Shown: one piece after another, positions 59,288 to 64,000 of the stretch
How the letters are laid out: each line of letters opens with the position of its first letter
Position numbering within the stretch: position 1 is the first letter of the stretch
NCBI RefSeq assembly: GCF_900091435.1
Contig: NZ_FMCS01000011.1
Span: 124,001-188,000 of the forward strand
Length of the DNA: 64,000 nt
Origin: Micromonospora chaiyaphumensis
Lineage (GTDB): Bacteria > Actinomycetota > Actinomycetes > Mycobacteriales > Micromonosporaceae
Direction of reading: 5' to 3'
Made by a program: the position numbers and the translations under genes
The notes under the pieces: model-generated
What the model was told of the DNA's origin: nothing
Databases searched by the model: none
What the model saw: only the letters and a program-made list of their open reading frames with translations

Positions 59288-62122
59288 TCACGGCAGGATC
59301 CACTTCTGGTTCGCCGCGCCGGTGCAGGTCCAGAGGTGTACGGGGGTGCTGTCGGCGGAGTTGTTGCCGGACACGTCCAGGCACTTGCCGGACTGCGGGT
59401 TGCGCAGGGTGCCGTCGGCCTGCGCCGACCAGTTCTGCGCCCCCGTGCCGTTGCACGTCCAGAGCTGGATCTTCGTGCCGTCGGCGGTCGCGCCGCCGGA
59501 GACGTCCAGGCACTTGCCGAGCGCCCTGACCGTCGAGTTCGGTGTCACGGTCCAACTCTGCGCCGCGGTGCCGTTGCAGGTGTAGAGCTGGATCTGGGTG
59601 CCGTCGGCCGTCGCGGCGTTGCGCACGTCGAGGCACTTGCCGGCCAGCCCGCGGACCGGGCCGGTGCGCGCCGCGGACGTGGCGAGGGTGAACGAGTCCA
59701 CGTCGTAGAGCGCGCCCGCGCCGCCCGCGAAGGTGAGGTAGAGGGTGGTGGTGCCGGCGGGCGGGTTGGCGACCGTGCCGGTCACCGTGGTGAACGTGTC
59801 CCACGCCCCGGTCACCGGCACGGTGGCCGAGCCGAGGACGGTGCCGGTCGCCGAGCCGGCCCGCACCTGGAGGGTGCCGCCCACCCCGGCCGAGGAGACC
59901 CGGGCGCTGAAGCCGGTGACGTTGCCGAGCTGGTAGGGCTCGAACGCGATCCAGTCGCCGTTGTGGATGTCGCCGACGGTCCTGCCGCCCTCGGCGGTCG
60001 CCTTGTCGAAGGTGTTGATCCCGGCGGAGGTCTTGAAGTGCTCGGCCTGCCGGTGCCGGGGCTGGAGGGTGTGCTGGGTGTGGGTGGTGAGGCCGCCGGC
60101 GTCGGTGTACTCGGCGTCGAAGATCGCGAAGATGTTCGCCGCGTCGTCGTGCTCGCCGTCGACCGGGATGCTGATCGACCCGGTGCAGCCGGTGGCCGAG
60201 GTGATCTGGTGACCGTGCTGGTCGTGGCCGAGCACGTAGGTCATCTTGACCCTCGTGCAGTCGATCGTGCCGTCCTCCGGGTCGGTGACGGTGATCCGGA
60301 ACGGCACGGTGTCACCGAAGGAGAAGAGCTGCCCGTTGCCGGGGCTGTTCACGGTGACCGTCGGCGCGGTGTTGCCCACGGTGATGACCACGCTGGCGGT
60401 GCCCGTGGCGCCCTGCGGGTCCCGCACGGTGAGCGTCGCGGTGTAGCGGCCATTGGCCGTGTAGGTGTGCGACGGGTTGGCGGCCGTCGAGGTGCCGCCG
60501 TCGCCGAACGCCCAGGCGTACGTGAGCGCACCGCCCTCCGGGTCGGACGAGCCGGCCGAGGAGAAGGCGACGGCCAGCGGGGCCGTGCCGGAGGTCCGGT
60601 CCGCGGCGGCCCGGGCCACCGGGGCGCGGTTGCCCCCGCCCAGGTAGTCGAAGCGGTAGAGCGCCGAGTTGGCGTCGCCGTTGAAGTAGCCGGTGCCGTA
60701 GTCGAGCACGTAGTAGGCGCCGTCCGGCCCGAAGGCGGAGTCCATCACCTGCTTGCCGGTCCATCCGAAGGCGTCGATGGTGCCCGGCGAGCCGTCGGGG
60801 TTGAGGTGGATGGGCTTGATCCAGCCGCGGCCGAACTCGGTGGCGAAGAACTGCCCGTCGAAGGACTGCGGGAACTTCGTGGTGGACGGGTTGGCGGCGT
60901 CGTAGCGGTAGACGGGGCCGGCCATCGGCGACTCGGAGCCGCCGCCGAACTCGGGCGGACTGCCGGCGTCGCCCGCGTACCGGATCCAGGCCGGCTTCGC
61001 GGCCGGCAGGGTGCTCTGGCCGGTGTTGCGGAACGAGTTGTTCGTGGGGCCGCCCGCGCAGTTGTACTTCGCGCCCGCGGTGCCGGTGGCGAAGTCCCAC
61101 TCGGCGTAGGTCTCGGCCGCCGTGTTGGTGCCGGTGCAGTACGGCCAGCCGTAGTTGCCCGGCCCGGTGACCCGGTCGAACTCGACCTGCCCGGAGGGGC
61201 CGCGCGCCGAGCTGGTGCCGGCGTCCGGGCCGTAGTCGCCGACGTAGACGATGCCGGTGGCCTTGTCGACGCTCATCCGGAACGGGTTGCGGAAGCCCAT
61301 GGCGTAGATCTCGGGGCGCGTCCGGGCCGTGCCGGGCGCGAACAGGTTGCCGGCCGGGATGGCGTACGACCCGTCGGCGTTCACCTTGATCCGGAGGATC
61401 TTGCCGCGCAGGTCGTTGGTGTTGCCGGCGCTGCGCTGCGCGTCGTACGCGGGGTTGCGGTCGGTGCGCTCGTCCAGCGGCGCGTAGCCGCCGGAGTCGA
61501 ACGGGTTGGTGTCGTCTCCGGTGGAGAGGTAGAGGTTGCCGGCGGCGTCGAAGTCGATGTCGCCGCCGACGTGGCAGCACATGCCCCGGTCGGCGGGCAC
61601 GTCCAGCACGTCGACCCTGCTGGCCTGGTTGAGGGTGAAGTCGGCGTTGAGGTTGAACCGGGAGAGCCGGTTGACGCCCCGCCAGGCGGAGAAGTCGCTG
61701 CCGGTGGCGGGGGCGTCGCCGGCCGGGGTGGACAGCGGGGGCGCGTAGTAGAGGTAGATCTGCCGGTTGCTCGCGAAGCCGGGGTCGACCCCGACGCCCT
61801 GGAGGCCCTCCTCGTCGTGGCTGTAGACGGGCAGGGTGCCGATCACGGTGGTGACGCCGGCGGCGTCGGTGCGCCGGAGCGTGCCGTTGCGTGCGGTGTG
61901 CAGGACCGAGCGGTCGGGCAGCACCGCGAGGGACATGGGCTCGCCGGTCTCGGCGACGCCCCGGGCGAGTTCGACCTGCTGGAAGTCGGTCGCCGGGATG
62001 GGGTGGGCGGACGCGGGGACGGGGGTGGCGGTCAGGCCGACCGCGCCGGCGGCCGCCGCGAGCAGCAGCGCCGATCCGGCGGGGAGCCATCGTCGGGTGG
62101 GGGTGTGGTGGGGGCTGGACAT
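59288..62122 (-). CDS. secreted quinoprotein sugar dehydrogenase - PKD - CBM6 - ricin-B protein
   Basis: This 944-residue exported protein has a signal peptide (about 1-39, ending ASA-HP) and a GSDH beta-propeller (45-485) with DRGMCCHVGGDIDFDAAGNL, NTNDLRGKILRIKV, EIYAMGFRNPFRM and NYGWPYC. A PKD domain (about 497-585), an Ig-like part with TVNSPGNGQLFSFGD, a CBM6-like domain (about 690-815) and a ricin-B trefoil (819-944) follow. The propeller should oxidise sugars with PQQ in the periplasm or outside, while the last two domains anchor it to polysaccharide. It leads the unit that includes the ThuA/DUF1080 gene. Confidence 0.92.
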   Translation of the reverse strand: MSSPHHTPTRRWLPAGSALLLAAAAGAVGLTATPVPASAHPIPATDFQQVELARGVAETGEPMSLAVLPDRSVLHTARNGTLRRTDAAGVTTVIGTLPVYSHDEEGLQGVGVDPGFASNRQIYLYYAPPLSTPAGDAPATGSDFSAWRGVNRLSRFNLNADFTLNQASRVDVLDVPADRGMCCHVGGDIDFDAAGNLYLSTGDDTNPFDSGGYAPLDERTDRNPAYDAQRSAGNTNDLRGKILRIKVNADGSYAIPAGNLFAPGTARTRPEIYAMGFRNPFRMSVDKATGIVYVGDYGPDAGTSSARGPSGQVEFDRVTGPGNYGWPYCTGTNTAAETYAEWDFATGTAGAKYNCAGGPTNNSFRNTGQSTLPAAKPAWIRYAGDAGSPPEFGGGSESPMAGPVYRYDAANPSTTKFPQSFDGQFFATEFGRGWIKPIHLNPDGSPGTIDAFGWTGKQVMDSAFGPDGAYYVLDYGTGYFNGDANSALYRFDYLGGGNRAPVARAAADRTSGTAPLAVAFSSAGSSDPEGGALTYAWAFGDGGTSTAANPSHTYTANGRYTATLTVRDPQGATGTASVVITVGNTAPTVTVNSPGNGQLFSFGDTVPFRITVTDPEDGTIDCTRVKMTYVLGHDQHGHQITSATGCTGSISIPVDGEHDDAANIFAIFDAEYTDAGGLTTHTQHTLQPRHRQAEHFKTSAGINTFDKATAEGGRTVGDIHNGDWIAFEPYQLGNVTGFSARVSSAGVGGTLQVRAGSATGTVLGSATVPVTGAWDTFTTVTGTVANPPAGTTTLYLTFAGGAGALYDVDSFTLATSAARTGPVRGLAGKCLDVRNAATADGTQIQLYTCNGTAAQSWTVTPNSTVRALGKCLDVSGGATADGTKIQLWTCNGTGAQNWSAQADGTLRNPQSGKCLDVSGNNSADSTPVHLWTCTGAANQKWILP
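59292..59665. repeat. 374-bp direct repeat, copy 2 (ricin-B domain DNA)
   Basis: Near-identical to 57169-57542 (see that entry). The shared part starts at the last codons of both genes and stops exactly at the domain border, indicating a domain-sized duplication or gene conversion. Confidence 0.9.
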
Positions 62123-62408
62123 GCCTCTGCTGTCCCTTCCTGACGCGCGCAGCCTGGATCGGGCGCGCGTCGCGCCGGATGCCGTGCGGGGATGCTGCGC
62201 CGGGCCCGCCGGATGAGGCTCGGTGGGCCGTGACCACCGGTGGTTGCGGCCGGCCGGCGGTCACCTCGACGAGGGTGCCGGGTACGGGCGGGTCACCTCG
62301 ACGAAACAGCTCTGTGCTTGCGCACGACATTAAGACCTTTCGATAAGCCTGTCCATAGCTTCCGTTGGTTCCGGAACGACTTTCGTCGATGAGCGACAAA
62401 AGTTACCG
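62123..62408 (-). promoter_or_regulatory. upstream region of the minus-strand sugar unit
   Basis: This 286-bp region contains no gene. It has an ATCGAAA box (minus strand, around 62337-62343, TTATCGAAAGG) and the inverted motif at 62379-62403. Base composition is less GC-rich from 62310 onward, as expected for a promoter. The exact -35/-10 boxes are not certain. Confidence 0.5.
62379..62403. promoter_or_regulatory. inverted motif ACTTTCG-N11-CAAAAGT (copy 2)
   Basis: ACTTTCG at 62379-62385 and CAAAAGT at 62397-62403 have the same spacing as at 49296-49320. Here the palindrome extends to ACTTTCGTCG/CGACAAAAGT with one mismatch and a five-base loop. It lies 5 bp from the stop of the polyprenyl synthase gene and 256 bp upstream of the GSDH start. 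Confidence 0.65.
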
Positions 62409-63476
62409 TCAACGGCGCCGGTCCACGGCCCGCGTGGCGAGATCGGCCAGCGCCGCCCGGGCCGGCTCCGCCAGCGGCAGCCCGTCCAGCGCGGCCAGCG
62501 CCGCGTCGGCCCGGGACCGGATCATCCGCTCCACCGCCGCCCGCGCCCCGGAGGCCGCCACGATCCCGCGCACCTCGGCGGCACCCGCCGGGTCCAGCGC
62601 CGGGTCGCCGACCAGCGCCCGCAACCGCGCCGCGACGGCCGGCCCGGCGGCCTTCCGGGCCAGCGCCAGCAGCACGGTCGGCTTGCCCTCCCGCAGGTCG
62701 TCCAGGTTGGACTTGCCGGTCACCGCCGGGTCGCCGAAGACGCCGAGCAGGTCGTCGCGGAGCTGGAAGGCGTCACCGAGCGGGTCGCCGAACCCGGCCA
62801 GCGCGGCCACCACGTCCGGATCCGCGCCGGCCAGCGCGGCGCCGACCTGCACCGGGCGGGTCACCGTGTAGCGGGCCGTCTTGAGCCGGACCACGGCGAG
62901 GGCGCTCTCCACCGAGCCGTCGCCGGCCGCGGCCGCCACGTCGAGGTACTCCCCCGCGATGACCTCGGCGCGCATCCGCGCGAGCAGGGCGTGGCCGCGG
63001 CGCAGCCGCTCGGGGTCGAGCCCGCACCCGTGGAACATCTGCGCGGACCAGGTGGCGCAGAGGTCGCCGCAGAGCAGGGCCGCCTGCCGCCCGTACGCCT
63101 CCGGGTCGCCCCGCCAGCCGGCCCGGGCGTGCCGGTCGGCGAAGACCCGGTGCACCGTGGGCCGGCCGCGCCGGCGGTCGCTGCGGTCCAGGATGTCGTC
63201 GTGGATCAGCGCGAAGGCGTGGAACAGCTCGAGCGCCGCGGCGGCCGTCACGATCGGGGTGCCGTCGGGGCCGCCGAAGCCCCGCCAGCCCCAGTAGCAG
63301 AACAGGGGCCGCAGCCGCTTGCCGCCGGCCAGGACGAACTGGTGGAGCACGGCGTGCACGGGGCCCGTCCCGTCGTCCGGCCCACCCGGCCCGCGCTCGC
63401 TGAGGAACGCGGCGAGCGCCGCGTCGAAGCGGTCCCGCAGCAGGGCCGGGTCGGTCGGTACGACGGTCACGGTCAC
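62409..63476 (-). CDS. polyprenyl (geranylgeranyl/farnesyl-type) diphosphate synthase
   Basis: This 355-residue enzyme has GGKRLRPLFCYWG, the first Asp-rich motif HDDILD (D93, D94, D97) followed by RRRGRPTVH, and the second motif FQLRDDLLGVFGD. It condenses isopentenyl diphosphate with allylic diphosphates to make C15-C20 or longer prenyl chains. The length and motif type match actinobacterial IdsA-like synthases. Its start overlaps the next upstream gene end by four bases, so they form one unit. Confidence 0.93.
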   Translation of the reverse strand: MTVTVVPTDPALLRDRFDAALAAFLSERGPGGPDDGTGPVHAVLHQFVLAGGKRLRPLFCYWGWRGFGGPDGTPIVTAAAALELFHAFALIHDDILDRSDRRRGRPTVHRVFADRHARAGWRGDPEAYGRQAALLCGDLCATWSAQMFHGCGLDPERLRRGHALLARMRAEVIAGEYLDVAAAAGDGSVESALAVVRLKTARYTVTRPVQVGAALAGADPDVVAALAGFGDPLGDAFQLRDDLLGVFGDPAVTGKSNLDDLREGKPTVLLALARKAAGPAVAARLRALVGDPALDPAGAAEVRGIVAASGARAAVERMIRSRADAALAALDGLPLAEPARAALADLATRAVDRRR

Positions 63477-64000
63477 GGGGCCTCCCGGGCCAGTCCGGCC
63501 AGGTGGAGCAGCAGCGCCTTCACGTCGGTCGCGGCCACCCGGTCCCGGGCCGCGGCCGGGTCGGAGCAGAGCAGCACCGGCCCGTCGGCCGGGTCGGCGG
63601 GGAGCCGGCCGTGGGAGCCGCGGACCGCGCGGGCCCCGGCGTCCAGCCCCACCACGCTCATGAGGTAGCGCATCCCGAGCTTCTTGCGGGCCAACGCGAC
63701 CGCGGCCCGGCGCTTCGCGGCACCCGGCGCGGCCGGGTCGAAGAAGAGTTCCGCCGGGTCGTAGCCGGGCTTGCGGTGGATCTCGACGAGCCGGGCGAAG
63801 TCGGGCGCGCGGGCGTCGTCCAGCCAGTAGTAGTAGGTGAACCAGGCGTCCGGCTCGGCCACCAGCACCAGCTCGCCGGAGCGCGGATGGTCCAGCCCGT
63901 GCCCGGCCTGGCCGGCGGCGTCCAGCACCTCGGCCACCCCGGGCAGGGCCGCGCAGAGCTTCGCCACCGCGGGCACGTCGGCCGGGTCCCGCACGTAGAC
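63473..64000 (-). CDS. alkaline-phosphatase/nucleotide-pyrophosphatase family protein, C-terminal part
   Basis: The frame is open to the window edge and ends at 63473, giving 175 residues. Blocks VLVAEPDAWFTYYYWLDDAR, APDFARLVEIHRKPGYDPAE, RYLMSVVGLDAG and RGSHGRLP are typical of the C-terminal half of type I phosphodiesterase/nucleotide pyrophosphatase proteins, with a metal-binding His in GSHG. In several actinobacteria such a protein lies beside prenyltransferase-type genes (ebo-like clusters). The N-terminal catalytic Thr/Ser region is outside the window. Confidence 0.8.
   Translation of the reverse strand, partial: VYVRDPADVPAVAKLCAALPGVAEVLDAAGQAGHGLDHPRSGELVLVAEPDAWFTYYYWLDDARAPDFARLVEIHRKPGYDPAELFFDPAAPGAAKRRAAVALARKKLGMRYLMSVVGLDAGARAVRGSHGRLPADPADGPVLLCSDPAAARDRVAATDVKALLLHLAGLAREAP

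Noticed and set aside
56826..62143. Two plus-strand frames of more than 900 residues opposite the ricin-B proteins
   Set aside because: Same shadow effect; the minus-strand products have clear domains and ribosome sites.

Overview
The window looks like chromosomal DNA of a high-GC actinobacterium, most probably a Micromonosporaceae member (Micromonospora-like). This is inferred from the very high G+C with strong third-position bias, many GTG and some TTG starts, F420-type luciferase-family enzymes, tRNA genes with actinobacterial sequences, and the general style of the regulators. No 16S gene is present, so the genus is not proven.

Layout. 1-5.5 kb: tail of a BON protein, a DsbA-like thiol oxidoreductase, a large MalT-type LuxR regulator, a small conserved protein and a saccharopine-dehydrogenase-like reductase. 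5.5-8.4 kb: a MerR regulator fused to a DNA sliding-clamp-like domain, a long intergenic palindrome and serS. 8.3-12.9 kb (minus strand): a redox unit of cytochrome-b-like membrane protein, NuoF-like flavoprotein with a ferredoxin tail, TlpA-like thioredoxin and CcdA. 13.0-15.6 kb: a secreted GH13 alpha-amylase behind MalR-like CTTG repeats, and an L,D-transpeptidase. 15.6-20.7 kb: an ABC exporter with its own two-component system, then a DHA2 drug exporter divergent from a TetR gene with clear operators between them. 20.7-34.7 kb: housekeeping and accessory enzymes (alpha/beta hydrolase, site-2 protease, alditol oxidase, F420-type oxidoreductase, ArsR/SRPBCC pair, FAD monooxygenase/TetR pair, a second two-component system, a flavin monooxygenase-like protein). 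34.7-40.3 kb: a patchy accessory region (methyltransferase, DUF5990, PadR/GyrI pair, Sel1 repeats, several unknown proteins).

40.3-44.7 kb is a 4.3-kb integrative element inserted at a tRNA-Met(CAT) gene. It is bounded by a 45-bp direct repeat and carries an Xis-Int module whose tyrosine recombinase is broken by a one-base deletion. It also carries small membrane proteins, a 298-residue orphan, a strong hairpin and a 3' relic of a tRNA-Gly. Next come an amine-oxidase-like flavoprotein and an MMPL transporter, an intergenic repeat zone, tRNA-Asn and a YtxH-like protein.

49.2-62.4 kb is the most interesting region. It is a sugar-oxidation locus with three large secreted multidomain proteins built from the same parts: ThuA domain, quinoprotein sugar dehydrogenase (GSDH), DUF1080/3-keto-disaccharide hydrolase, PKD, CBM6-like and ricin-B domains. 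It also has a Tat-exported and a cytoplasmic TIM-barrel isomerase and a ROK regulator. The two outer transcription units share an identically spaced inverted motif (ACTTTCG-N11-CAAAAGT), which suggests co-regulation. My working hypothesis is extracellular oxidation of glycosides to 3-keto sugars followed by cleavage and uptake. The window ends with a polyprenyl diphosphate synthase and the C-terminal part of an alkaline-phosphatase-family protein.
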